The translations under genes were made by a program, and so were the position numbers. A stretch of DNA of 36,697 nt, from NCBI GenBank assembly GCA_964435575.1, contig CAYSZS010000011.1:1-36697 (forward strand), written 5' to 3'. How positions within the stretch are numbered: position 1 is the first letter of the stretch; the number at the start of each line of letters is the position of its first letter. The notes below the pieces were generated by a model. It saw only the letters and a list, made by a program, of their open reading frames with translations. It was not told where the DNA came from and ran no database searches. Origin of the DNA: GWB1-39-12 sp964435575 (lineage in GTDB: Bacteria; Patescibacteriota; Microgenomatia; UBA8517). This document shows positions 7,066-13,908 of this stretch, piece after piece.

Positions 7066-8154
7066 ATGTCTTTATATAAAGAAGCAGTTTTTCCCATTCT
7101 CCAGCACTTTGATGCCGAGAGGACTCATGAGATAACACTCAAACTTTTATCGCTTGCCGAAAAATATACTTTTGTAAAAAGGTTCCTAGAAAAAATTTAC
7201 AGTTTTGAAGATCCGAGATTGGAAGTAAGGGCATTAGGATTACATTTCGATAATCCTTTGGGACTTGCCGCCGGATTTGATAAAAATGCTGTTGCTCCAA
7301 GAGCCTTGGGAGTGCTTGGTTTTGGACACATCGAAATTGGTACAGTAACGCCGAAATTTCAGGCTGGCAATCCTCGACCGCGTATTTTTCGCCTTACTGA
7401 GGACAGTGCACTAATTAATCGAATGGGATTTCCTGGTCGTGGAGTGGATGCCGTAAAAGAAAATTTGTATAGGTCGAGGGAAAGAGAAGTTATTTTGGGA
7501 ATAAATGCCGGAGCAAACAAATTTTCCGTGGAACAAGGAAAGGCAGCTGACGATTACGTAAAAGTAATATCAGAACTTGCCTCTTGGGCAGATTATCTTG
7601 TTGTAAATATTTCATCTCCAAATACTGCCAGGCTTCGCGATCTACAGGGTAAGGAAGCTCTTACCCAACTATTGAAAGAAGTAAGAGCCGGAATGAGAGA
7701 AAGCGGGATAGTGAAGCCCCTTATTATTAAACTTGCGCCGGACTTTGAGGACATGGAAAAGGAAGTCGGAACGATACTTGATGTTGCAGATAGATATAAA
7801 ATAGATGGTATCATAGCCACAAACACCACGGTTTCACGCGACGGGGTTACAAGCTCATTAAGAGACGAGAGCGGGGGATTATCGGGATCTCCTTTAAAAG
7901 ATCGTTCAACTGAAGTAATCAAATTCAGTTATAGAGAAACTCAAGGAAAGATGCCAATAATAGGTATTGGAGGAGTATTTAATGCTGAGGATGTAGTTGA
8001 GAAAATGGAAGCAGGTGCTTCCTTAGTCCAGGTCTATACAGGATTGGTTTATGAAGGGCCTGGTATGGTGAAAGGAATAAAGAGAGACTTGGTAGCATTT
8101 ACCGAAAGGGGGGGCATATCTAATATTAATGTAATTGTAGGAGCAGCAGTTTAA
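7066..8154 (+). CDS. pyrD: Dihydroorotate dehydrogenase, class 2 (quinone type)
   Basis: The 362-residue FMN enzyme oxidises dihydroorotate to orotate. It belongs to class 2 by its N-terminal helical extension (LQHFDAERTHEITLKLL, 12-28), GNPRPRIFRL (101-110), INRMGFPGRG (117-126) and a catalytic Ser184 in NISSPNTARL (class 1 uses Cys). The FMN phosphate region GIGGVFNAEDV is near the end. Class 2 enzymes sit at the membrane and pass electrons to a quinone, which is notable for a reduced genome. The ATG at 7066 is preferred to the TTG at 7060, which overlaps the pyrC stop. No clear terminator follows; HU has its own promoter. Confidence 0.94.
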   Translation: MSLYKEAVFPILQHFDAERTHEITLKLLSLAEKYTFVKRFLEKIYSFEDPRLEVRALGLHFDNPLGLAAGFDKNAVAPRALGVLGFGHIEIGTVTPKFQAGNPRPRIFRLTEDSALINRMGFPGRGVDAVKENLYRSREREVILGINAGANKFSVEQGKAADDYVKVISELASWADYLVVNISSPNTARLRDLQGKEALTQLLKEVRAGMRESGIVKPLIIKLAPDFEDMEKEVGTILDVADRYKIDGIIATNTTVSRDGVTSSLRDESGGLSGSPLKDRSTEVIKFSYRETQGKMPIIGIGGVFNAEDVVEKMEAGASLVQVYTGLVYEGPGMVKGIKRDLVAFTERGGISNINVIVGAAV

Positions 8155-8185
8155 TCTTTATTATAACTATAAAAACCCCGAATGC

Positions 8186-8214
8186 TTGACAAGAATTGTG
8201 TATTAGGGTATCCT
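8186..8214 (+). promoter_or_regulatory. Promoter of the HU gene (near-leaderless)
   Basis: TTGACA (8186-8191), a 17-bp spacer and TATCCT (8209-8214) form a good sigma-70 promoter. The expected start of transcription, about 8220-8222, is only 3-5 nt before the ATG at 8225, and no ribosome binding site fits in that space. Confidence 0.75.
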
Positions 8215-8224
8215 GTTTTCCAAC

Positions 8225-8500
8225 ATGACCAAAAGAGAACTTATTGACGTAGTTGCCAGGAAAGCCCATTTAACCAAAAAAGCAGCCGTCGAAGCCGTTG
8301 ATACTTTTTTAAACGAAGTTGGAAGAACGCTTTCCAAGGGTGAAAAAGTAGTTTTGTCCGGCTTCGGAACCTTCAGAGTAATCTCCATGAAGGGTAAAAC
8401 AGTTAAAATTCCGAATACGGAAAAGATGGTAACTATTAAAGCTCATCGCTCTCCCCGCTTCACTCCAGGAAAAAAATTAAAAAGACAGGTAACGCGATAG
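8225..8500 (+). CDS. hup: HU family DNA-binding protein
   Basis: The 91-residue protein is a standard HU: a histone-like dimer that bends DNA and compacts the nucleoid. It has the helical N-terminus MTKRELIDVVARKAHLTKK, the FLNEVGRTLSKGEKVVLSGFGTF core (28-50), and a beta-arm ending in the conserved RSPRFTPGKKLK (about 75-86). The usual arm motif R-N-P-x-T is replaced by IPNTEKMVTIKAHRSP, so the intercalating proline at the arm tip is not obvious where family rules place it. It is a single-gene unit with its own promoter and essentially no 5' UTR. Confidence 0.95.
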   Translation: MTKRELIDVVARKAHLTKKAAVEAVDTFLNEVGRTLSKGEKVVLSGFGTFRVISMKGKTVKIPNTEKMVTIKAHRSPRFTPGKKLKRQVTR

Positions 8501-8504
8501 AGCG

Positions 8505-8600
8505 CGAAATTTCTAAATCCTAATTTCTAAACAAATCCCAAACTCTAAATTCCAATATTTTAAGCATTATAAATTTGAATTTAATTATTGTTTAGGACTT
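8505..8600. repeat. Degenerate word-repeat spacer between HU and the ABC ATPase
   Basis: The 147-bp gap between 8500 and 8648 is built of related words: ATTTCTAAATCC, ATTTCTAAACAAATCC, CTCTAAATTCC, then on the other strand sense GAATTTAATTATTGTTTAGG, and a doublet GTGCTTAGTGCTTAG. The first and last parts are partly inverted. No ORF is supported here, although a TTG-started extension of the next gene runs into it. Confidence 0.5.
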
Positions 8601-8612
8601 CGTGCTTAGTGC

Positions 8613-8641
8613 TTAGAGTTTCCGCTTCGCGGTGTTATACT
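8613..8641 (+). promoter_or_regulatory. Promoter of the ABC transporter operon (leaderless)
   Basis: TTAGAG (8613-8618), a 17-bp spacer and TATACT (8636-8641). The ATG at 8648 is exactly where transcription should begin (6 nt after the -10), so the mRNA would be leaderless. This also argues against the upstream TTG at 8588 as start. Confidence 0.6.
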
Positions 8642-8647
8642 TTAGCC

Positions 8648-9667
8648 ATGAACAAGAACACTAAGGAAGTGGTTGAAAAAACAATAATCGTTGAGCATTT
8701 GACAAAGAATTTCGAAATTACTGAGAAAAAAGCGGGACTTTTAGGGAGCCTACAATCACTTTTTACCCCCAGCAAAAAAACGGTTCGCGCCCTTAAGTCA
8801 ATCACATTTTCGATAGCCCAAGGTGAGTTAGTGGGATTTATCGGCCCGAATGGCGCAGGGAAAACTACGACTTTAAAAATTCTTTCGGGACTTTTGTATC
8901 CGACGGCAGGTTTTACTCAGGTTTTGGGATATGATCCCTGGGTCCGGCATCCTGAATTTTTAAAACAAATTGCGCTTGTTATGGGACAGAAAAATCAATT
9001 ATGGTGGGATCTTCCGGCAATTGATACCTTTGAATTAAACAGCGCCATTTACGAGATACCGTCCAAAAAGTATAAAGAAACTCTTGATGAATTGACCACA
9101 ATTTTGGAAGTTAAAAAGATTCTAAATACACAGGTTAGAAGATTGTCTCTGGGGCAGAGAATGAGATTGGAACTGGTTGCCGCGCTTTTACACCAACCGA
9201 AAGTCTTATTTCTGGACGAGCCCACAATAGGTTTGGACGTCGTTGGCCAGCAAAAAGTCCGCGATTTTATCTTTGAATACAACAAGAAGTATTCGGCAAC
9301 AATTATGCTTACGTCTCATAATATGGACGACCTTATTGATTTGGCTAAAAGGGTTATAGTTATAGACAAGGGTCAAATACTTTTCGACGGCTATTTGAAG
9401 GAGTTGGTTGCTCAATTTGCCAAAGAAAAGATAATAAAGGTATACCTTTCAAAAGAAGCAGACGTCAAAAGATTTGACGATATTGGAAGGGTAAAACGTT
9501 TCTCCTATCCACAGGCGATTATTGCAGTTCCTCGTGAAGCTTCGGCAGTTGCTGCAGCCGAGCTTTTGCAAAACTTTCCGGTAGCTGACCTGACGATAGA
9601 AGAGGAGCCTGTTGAAGACATTATAAGAAGGGTGTTTAAAGGAGAGGTGGTTAAGAAAAATAAATAG
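8648..9667 (+). CDS. ABC-2 type exporter, ATPase subunit
   Basis: The 339-residue nucleotide-binding subunit has Walker A GPNGAGKTT (66-74), an LSLGQRMRLEL signature, Walker B VLFLDEPTIGLD, and the H-loop LTSHNMDD. The insertion between the first strand and the Walker A (residues 25-48) and the C-terminal extension of about 80 residues match the COG4586-like ATPases that pair with two PF06182-type six-helix permeases. Two such permeases follow at 9761 and 10554. It probably powers export of an unknown substrate. The start at 8648 is chosen from the leaderless promoter; the 20 codons upstream of it are repeat-derived and read unlike protein. Confidence 0.92.
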   Translation: MNKNTKEVVEKTIIVEHLTKNFEITEKKAGLLGSLQSLFTPSKKTVRALKSITFSIAQGELVGFIGPNGAGKTTTLKILSGLLYPTAGFTQVLGYDPWVRHPEFLKQIALVMGQKNQLWWDLPAIDTFELNSAIYEIPSKKYKETLDELTTILEVKKILNTQVRRLSLGQRMRLELVAALLHQPKVLFLDEPTIGLDVVGQQKVRDFIFEYNKKYSATIMLTSHNMDDLIDLAKRVIVIDKGQILFDGYLKELVAQFAKEKIIKVYLSKEADVKRFDDIGRVKRFSYPQAIIAVPREASAVAAAELLQNFPVADLTIEEEPVEDIIRRVFKGEVVKKNK

Positions 9668-9752
9668 CGACCCGAATATCCGAATACATCCGAATGATCC
9701 TAATAAGATTCAATTCGGACAATTCGGGTTTTAATTCGTATCATTCGGGTCG
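9668..9752. repeat. Inverted word-repeat element between ABC ATPase and permease
   Basis: CGACCCGAAT (9668-9677) and ATTCGGGTCG (9743-9752) are perfect 10-bp inverted ends. Between them lie repeats of CCGAAT(A/G) on the left and ATTCGG(A/G) on the right, so the whole 85 bp could fold into a long imperfect hairpin. It lies inside a functional operon, upstream of the first permease start at 9761. Confidence 0.75.
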
Positions 9753-9760
9753 GATTATAA

Positions 9761-10564
9761 ATGAACAAGTATCTACAAGTATTCAAAATTTCTTTTCAGC
9801 AAGAGTTTGCTTACAGATTGAACTTTATCATGTGGAGGGTACGAAATGTTTTACAAATTTTTGTCGTCTTTTTTTTGTGGGATACCGTTTTCTCTTTTAG
9901 AGAAGGTGAACTTTTTGGCTACGATAGAGATAGAATTCTGACTTATGTCTTCGGATTAATATTTATTAAAGCTTTTGTATTATCCGCAAGAGCGCAGGAC
10001 GTGGCAGGCGAAATTGCAAGAGGAGACATTATTAACTATTTACTAAAACCTGTAAGTTATTTCAAATACTGGTTAACCCGAGATATTTCAAGTAAAGCAC
10101 TAAATCTAATATTTGCCGTATTTGAGTTTGGGATACTCTACTTGATATTAAAGCCGCCTTTTTATTTCCAGACTAATCCTTTTCAAATACTTCTTTCTGT
10201 GGTGGCAATATGCATAGCAATATATACCTTTTATCTAATATTGTTTATCGTAAACGTAATACCATTTTGGGCGCCGGAAATGGGTTGGGGTGGGCATTTC
10301 CTCGTGACGGTAATTTTAGTAGAATTTCTTTCAGGGTCACTTTTTCCTTTAGACATACTTCCGGCTAACCTGCAAAATATATTAAGTTTTACACCATTTC
10401 CATATTTAATCTTTTTTCCCTTGCAAGTTTATTTAGGGAAAATTACAGGACTTTTGCTTTTAAAGGGAATTGTTGTTTCTTTGGTATGGATTGTGATTTT
10501 GTGGTTTTTTATGAAGTGGGTCTGGAATAAAGGTTTCAAAGCCTACCAAGCTTATGGACGTTAA
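9761..10564 (+). CDS. ABC-2 family permease, first subunit
   Basis: A 267-residue integral membrane protein with about six hydrophobic segments (roughly 25-45, 60-80, 115-130, 142-168, 180-200, 225-252). The N-terminal amphipathic stretch before the first helix (FKISFQQEFAYRLNFIMWRVRN) is typical of PF06182-type transporter proteins, as is a cytosolic loop GEIARGDIINYLLKPVSYF (87-105). It follows its ATPase and overlaps the next permease by 11 bp, so the three form one transporter. The substrate is unknown. Confidence 0.85.
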   Translation: MNKYLQVFKISFQQEFAYRLNFIMWRVRNVLQIFVVFFLWDTVFSFREGELFGYDRDRILTYVFGLIFIKAFVLSARAQDVAGEIARGDIINYLLKPVSYFKYWLTRDISSKALNLIFAVFEFGILYLILKPPFYFQTNPFQILLSVVAICIAIYTFYLILFIVNVIPFWAPEMGWGGHFLVTVILVEFLSGSLFPLDILPANLQNILSFTPFPYLIFFPLQVYLGKITGLLLLKGIVVSLVWIVILWFFMKWVWNKGFKAYQAYGR

Positions 10565-11348
10565 ACGTTTAATTTACTACTTTAAGATCTGGGTATTTAT
10601 GTCTAAGAATTCTTTTTTAATGGTCTTGAACCAAAAAAACGTACTTTTAATTTTTTTGGTCGGCAAAGTACTACGCTTCTTATTTTTCATTGCATTTTTG
10701 TTTTTCTTGGTTAAAGGAGCGGAAAATCTTGCCGGTTACAACTCTACACAAGCAATTTTTTTCTTTCTTACTTTCATGGTTGTCGATACCACGTCACAAT
10801 TTTTTTTCAGAGAAGTGTATAGGTTCAGAACTTTTGTGATCACCGGGGACTTTGATCTTATTTTGGCAAAACCTATGAACGCACTTTTCAGAGTTTTATT
10901 GGGAGGGGCCGATGTAATTGATTTGATAACGCTCCCACCGCTTTATGCCGCAACAATTTATGTAGGAAATTTACTCACCCCGACGCCCTACCAAATTTTT
11001 GTTTATTTACTACTTCTTTTAACAGGTTTTTTGATAACAGCCGCATTTCATATTATTGTCATCTCTTTGGGAATCATAAATCTGGAAGTTGACCATACTA
11101 TAATGATCTATCGGGATATTACTGCGATGGGCAGATTTCCAATCGATATTTATAGACAACCCGTAAGAGGAATCCTCACATATTTTATACCTGTTGCAAT
11201 AATGATGACGTATCCGGCAAAGGCATTTTTCGGACTTGTAAACTTCCAGGGGATTCTTTTGGCTATAGGAATTGCAGGAGTCTTTATGTTTATCTCCCTT
11301 CGCTTTTGGAATTTTGCGCTTAAAAAATACACAAGTGCGAGTAGTTAA
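10554..11348 (+). CDS. ABC-2 family permease, second subunit
   Basis: The 264-residue protein is a second six-helix permease of the same type. It has FRTFVITGDFDLILAKPMNA near residues 90-110, parallel to the GDIINYLLKPV loop in its partner, and strongly hydrophobic segments near 22-45, 60-78, 130-165, 200-222 and 228-250. The start overlaps the 3' end of the first permease by 11 bp, which suggests translational coupling. The two permeases are likely to form a heterodimer with the ATPase at 8648. Confidence 0.85.
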   Translation: MDVKRLIYYFKIWVFMSKNSFLMVLNQKNVLLIFLVGKVLRFLFFIAFLFFLVKGAENLAGYNSTQAIFFFLTFMVVDTTSQFFFREVYRFRTFVITGDFDLILAKPMNALFRVLLGGADVIDLITLPPLYAATIYVGNLLTPTPYQIFVYLLLLLTGFLITAAFHIIVISLGIINLEVDHTIMIYRDITAMGRFPIDIYRQPVRGILTYFIPVAIMMTYPAKAFFGLVNFQGILLAIGIAGVFMFISLRFWNFALKKYTSASS

Positions 11349-11401
11349 AAATAATGTAGAATAGGTTGAGGGAAAATGGCATAATAAGAGAATTTACTAT
11401 C

Positions 11402-12382
11402 ATGCCGAGAAAAATTGAAATATCCCACAAGACAATAATATTTACTGTCCTTTTTTTGGCCTTTTTATGGCTTTTATACTATATTCGTGACATCATCTTA
11501 CAACTTTATCTTGCTCTTTTGATAACGGCGATATTAAATCCTTTCGTCGTGAAATTCTCAAGATATAAAATTCCACGAACAGTTTCAATAATTGTGGCTT
11601 ACGTCATACTTTTATCGGGTATTGGATTTTCGGTAGCCGCTATAGTCCCGCCTTTGGTCGAGCAAACTTCATCTTTTATTAATAATCTTCCGAGATTTTT
11701 GGAGAATGTCGGTTTTTCGGTAGTAATAAGCGACCGAATTATTCAGCAGTTAATTACCCAACTGGGTTCTCTACCGGCACAAATTGCAAAGCTTACCCTG
11801 TCGCTATTTTCGAATGTATTGGGGGTGGTTGCAGTACTGGTATTTGCTTTTTATTTGTTATCCGAAAGAGAGAAATTGGAAGAACAACTTGCTAATTTTA
11901 TTGGCGAAAGCAAAAAGGACAGGTTTGTAAAAGTAATGAACACGCTTGAGGTGAGACTTGGGAGTTGGGCTATTGGCCAAATAACACTAATGTTTGTTGT
12001 GGGTCTGACGACCTATATAGGATTGAGACTATTAGGTCTTCCTTTTGCACTTCCCTTGGCAATTCTGGCCGGGATTTTGGAAATAGTTCCTTATATCGGT
12101 CCAATTCTGGCGGCCGTTCCGGCGGTTCTTATTGGTTTTGGGATTTCGCCGATATTGGGGTTTGCAACGGCCGCTTTAGCCTTTTTGGTTCAGCAAATGG
12201 AAAATTATATTTTTGTTCCCCAAATTATGAGAAAGTCTACCGGGGTTAATCCTGTGATAACACTTTTGGCGCTGGCACTTGGCTTTAGACTCGCAGGATT
12301 TATAGGGATTTTAATCGCAGTGCCGGTTTATCTGACAATTCAAGTATTTGCAAAAGAATATCTTCTCAAGGGAGAGAAATAA
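11402..12382 (+). CDS. AI-2E family transporter (PF01594-like)
   Basis: From the ATG at 11402 the protein has 326 residues and about eight membrane segments. The pattern matches the AI-2E/YdiK/PerM permeases: paired helices at the start (IIFTVLFLAFLWLLYYI, then LALLITAILNPFV), a loop with a long amphipathic helix, and the C-terminal LAILAGILEIVPYIGPILAAVP block followed by FLVQQMENYIFVPQIM and NPVITLLALALG. Members include Na+(Li+)/H+ antiporters and putative signal exporters, so substrate is open. A TTG-started form from 11366 would add 12 residues; the ATG form keeps the usual short cytosolic N-terminus. It lies 53 bp after the ABC operon. Confidence 0.9.
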   Translation: MPRKIEISHKTIIFTVLFLAFLWLLYYIRDIILQLYLALLITAILNPFVVKFSRYKIPRTVSIIVAYVILLSGIGFSVAAIVPPLVEQTSSFINNLPRFLENVGFSVVISDRIIQQLITQLGSLPAQIAKLTLSLFSNVLGVVAVLVFAFYLLSEREKLEEQLANFIGESKKDRFVKVMNTLEVRLGSWAIGQITLMFVVGLTTYIGLRLLGLPFALPLAILAGILEIVPYIGPILAAVPAVLIGFGISPILGFATAALAFLVQQMENYIFVPQIMRKSTGVNPVITLLALALGFRLAGFIGILIAVPVYLTIQVFAKEYLLKGEK

Positions 12383-12413
12383 TCTCTTTCAAGACCGATT
12401 TGTTAACCCTACC

Positions 12414-12442
12414 TTAAAAGTTTAGCTTTGGTATGGTATAAT
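12414..12442 (+). promoter_or_regulatory. Promoter of rnpB
   Basis: TTAAAA (12414-12419), a 17-bp spacer and a consensus TATAAT (12437-12442) with an extended TGG just before it. Transcription would start at about 12449, at the P1 stem of the RNase P RNA. Confidence 0.75.
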
Positions 12443-12471
12443 ACAGGCACTCTGGAGGAAGGACGGCTACT

Positions 12472-12492
12472 ACGTTCAGTTTACATGAACGT
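12472..12492 (+). repeat. Hairpin repeat copy 1 (P3 position of RNase P RNA)
   Basis: ACGTTCA, loop GTTTACA, TGAACGT: a perfect 7-bp hairpin, extended by a T-A pair to 12471-12493. The full 21 nt recur exactly at 12845-12865. The four bases CTAC precede both copies, with one base between. Confidence 0.9.
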
Positions 12493-12549
12493 AGAGGAAA
12501 GTCCAGGCTGCAAGCCGACACTCAACGGAGTTTAAAACTCCGACTGGAA

Positions 12550-12590
12550 CCCTTCGATGTAACTCAGGGTAGCCTGAGCGAAGCCGAAGG
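12550..12590 (+). repeat. REP-like palindrome inside rnpB
   Basis: CCTTCG and CTCAGG (within 12551-12568) pair with CCTGAG and CGAAGG (within 12573-12590) around a mismatched centre. The 5' arm matches the recX insert at 689-708 at 16 of 20 bases, and the reverse complement of the 3' arm matches it at 17 of 18. It extends a helix in the region of P9. Confidence 0.75.
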
Positions 12591-12844
12591 CCAACAGCTA
12601 GTGCTCCGCCAGTGAAAACAGACGGAGACGGATTCTGAATTAACAGGATTCGAGAGCAACAGAGACGAGCTTTTGGCTAAATCCTGCTTTGCAGGACAAG
12701 CTGGAAGAGTGAAACGGGTAATCCTAGAGGCAGCAATCGTCGAAACTCACTTTGACAGTCGGGATAGTGAGAATGCAACGAGCGCCCCGCATAACGGCGG
12801 GGGAAATTGAGCCAACATCAATTTCAGATAGATTGTCGTCTACC

Positions 12845-12865
12845 ACGTTCAGTTTACATGAACGT
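12845..12865 (+). repeat. Hairpin repeat copy 2 (J2/4 of RNase P RNA)
   Basis: An exact second copy of the 21-nt hairpin at 12472-12492, here extended by C-G pairs. It lies between the 3' strand of P2 and the 3' strand of P4, a junction that holds only a few unpaired bases in E. coli P RNA. Confidence 0.9.
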
Positions 12866-12899
12866 GGGAAACAGAACCTGGCTTACTAGCCTCCAGAGA

Positions 12900-12932
12900 C
12901 TAAAAAATCCACCAATCGGGTGGATTTTTTAG
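12900..12932 (+). terminator. Bidirectional intrinsic terminator after rnpB
   Basis: A perfect 14-bp stem, CTAAAAAATCCACC (12900-12913) with GGTGGATTTTTTAG (12919-12932), loop AATCG. The A- and T-tracts within the arms allow function in either direction. Confidence 0.9.
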
Positions 12933-13003
12933 TTACAGAATAGTGGCAAGCCAAGGTTCTCGCAGAATGCGAGGTTCTTACTAACTTCCAGAGTATATGA
13001 ATT

Positions 13004-13030
13004 GACCCCACCGAAAGTTGGGGTCTTTCT
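13004..13030 (+). terminator. Second terminator-like hairpin after rnpB
   Basis: GACCCCA (13004-13010) pairs with TGGGGTC (13019-13025) and is followed by TTTCT. A smaller hairpin CTCGCA-GAA-TGCGAG lies at 12959-12973 between flanking AGGTTCT direct repeats. With no gene between 12933 and 13132, these are either backup termination or leader structures for the next gene. Confidence 0.45.
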
Positions 13031-13093
13031 GTTGATGGGTAGCTATTGAAATTTCGTGAAAAATATGGAAGAATAAACATATAGAAAGCCACC

Positions 13094-13122
13094 GGCCCGA
13101 AGGGCCTCTGGCCCGGAGGGAG
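13094..13122 (+). promoter_or_regulatory. G+C-rich alternating hairpin and strong ribosome binding site
   Basis: GGCCC (13094-13098), GGGCC (13102-13106) and GGCCC (13110-13114) let the middle block pair with either neighbour. Immediately after comes GGAGGGAGGTG, a strong Shine-Dalgarno 8 nt before the ATG at 13133; CCTC at 13105-13108 could pair with GAGG at 13116-13119 and hide part of it. Such a strong site is exceptional in this window. Confidence 0.5.
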
Positions 13123-13132
13123 GTGAATAAAA

Positions 13133-13816
13133 ATGAGAGGTGTTTCTGTTTGGCAGCAAGCTTTGATTTCTTCTTGGGCACAAGTTTGGACTTCTTTTTT
13201 GGCAATTTTACCCACCGTTTTAGGCGCAATTGTCATTTTTGCAATCGGACTTATTTTGGCTTATTGGATAAAGCGGCTGGTAAACGAGCTTTTGAAAGCG
13301 GTTAAGTTTGAAAAGCTTTCAGAATCGTTAGGAATAGAGCAATATTTAAAAAAGGCCGAAATTAAGCTTGATTTAGCTGGAGTTTTGGCCGTTTTTTTTC
13401 AATGGATTGTAATTTTGGTATTTTTCTTGACGGCCGTTGATATTTTGGGGCTTTCGGTCGTTTCAGAAGTCCTTGCCAGGGTTCTTTCTTATATTCCTAA
13501 TATCTTGGCCGCTGCTCTTATTTTCGGAGCAGGGTATTTTGTTGCCGGGGTTGTGGAGAGCGTTGTTCGGGGGGCTTTTGCCTCGGTTGATCACGAAGCT
13601 GCAAAACCTGTTGCTAAGTTTACTCGCTGGGTTATTATTTTGGTAACTTTCTTTGCCGCGGTTGAGCAATTGCAAATTGCCAGGGGTCTAATTGCTACAT
13701 TTTTCCAAGGCTTAACATATACGATAGTTTTGGTTGTCGGGCTCTCTGTTGGTCTTGGAGCAAAAGACGTCGTCGCCAAAATTCTGAACGATTGGTACGA
13801 GAAGGTGAGAAAATAG
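13133..13816 (+). CDS. CmpX/MscS-like membrane protein with conserved TM helix repeats
   Basis: The 227-residue protein has four or five hydrophobic segments and a repeated pattern, LPTVLGAIVIFAIGLILAYWI (27-47) and IPNILAAALIFGAGYFVAGVV (about 121-141), each followed by a charged amphipathic helix. This is the PF05552-type conserved TM helix found in CmpX and in mechanosensitive-channel relatives. The end (VVGLSVGLGAKDVVAKILNDW) resembles the pore-lining helix of MscS. It stops there, without the MscS beta and vestibule domains. It could be a small osmotic channel or an accessory protein. Translation starts at a strong Shine-Dalgarno behind a G+C-rich hairpin. Confidence 0.8.
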   Translation: MRGVSVWQQALISSWAQVWTSFLAILPTVLGAIVIFAIGLILAYWIKRLVNELLKAVKFEKLSESLGIEQYLKKAEIKLDLAGVLAVFFQWIVILVFFLTAVDILGLSVVSEVLARVLSYIPNILAAALIFGAGYFVAGVVESVVRGAFASVDHEAAKPVAKFTRWVIILVTFFAAVEQLQIARGLIATFFQGLTYTIVLVVGLSVGLGAKDVVAKILNDWYEKVRK

Positions 13817-13821
13817 AGGTT

Positions 13822-13870
13822 AGAAGTAAGAAGTAAGAAGTAAGAAGTAAGAAGTAAGATATAAGATATA
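13822..13870. repeat. Tandem heptamer array
   Basis: Five exact copies of AGAAGTA (13822-13856) followed by two of AGATATA (13857-13870), in the 92-bp space between the convergent 13133 gene and def. The same heptamer periodicity appears at 24095-24129 inside the prepilin gene. Confidence 0.85.
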
Positions 13871-13908
13871 GGGAAAGTAGTATCGAGGGATAATTAAGCG
13901 ATGGAATA

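Larger units (their letters stand above)
12449..12898 (+). ncRNA. rnpB: RNase P RNA (type A-like) with extra hairpins
   Basis: The catalytic RNA of RNase P, which trims tRNA 5' leaders. The ends pair perfectly as P1 (CTCTGGAGG 12450-12458 with CCTCCAGAG 12890-12898). P2 is GACGGC (12462-12467) with GTCGTC (about 12835-12840), and the universal P4 strands are visible as GAGGAAAGTCC (12494-12504) and ACAGAACC (about 12871-12878). The conserved GAGAGCAACAGAGACGAG and AGAGTGAAACGGGTAATCC blocks lie in the middle. Three inserts are unusual: the P3 position and the short J2/4 joint carry the same 21-nt hairpin, and the region near P9 carries a REP-like palindrome. The gene is followed by a strong terminator. 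Confidence 0.95.

Noticed and set aside
5990..7066. Alternative genetic code with TGA as Gly or Trp
   Set aside because: pyrE, pyrC, pilB, both toxin-antitoxin genes and others end in TGA exactly where family ends or the next start requires, so TGA is a stop.
8588..8647. TTG-started extension of the ABC ATPase by 20 residues
   Set aside because: The extension is encoded by word-repeat DNA and lies upstream of the predicted transcription start at 8648.
12933..13132. Small ORFs on both strands in the 200-bp gap after rnpB
   Set aside because: They have no start context and overlap terminator and hairpin sequences; nothing in them resembles a protein family.
13822..13870. Tandem repeats that could be mistaken for a CRISPR array
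   Set aside because: The units are contiguous 7-mers with no spacers, and no cas gene is near.
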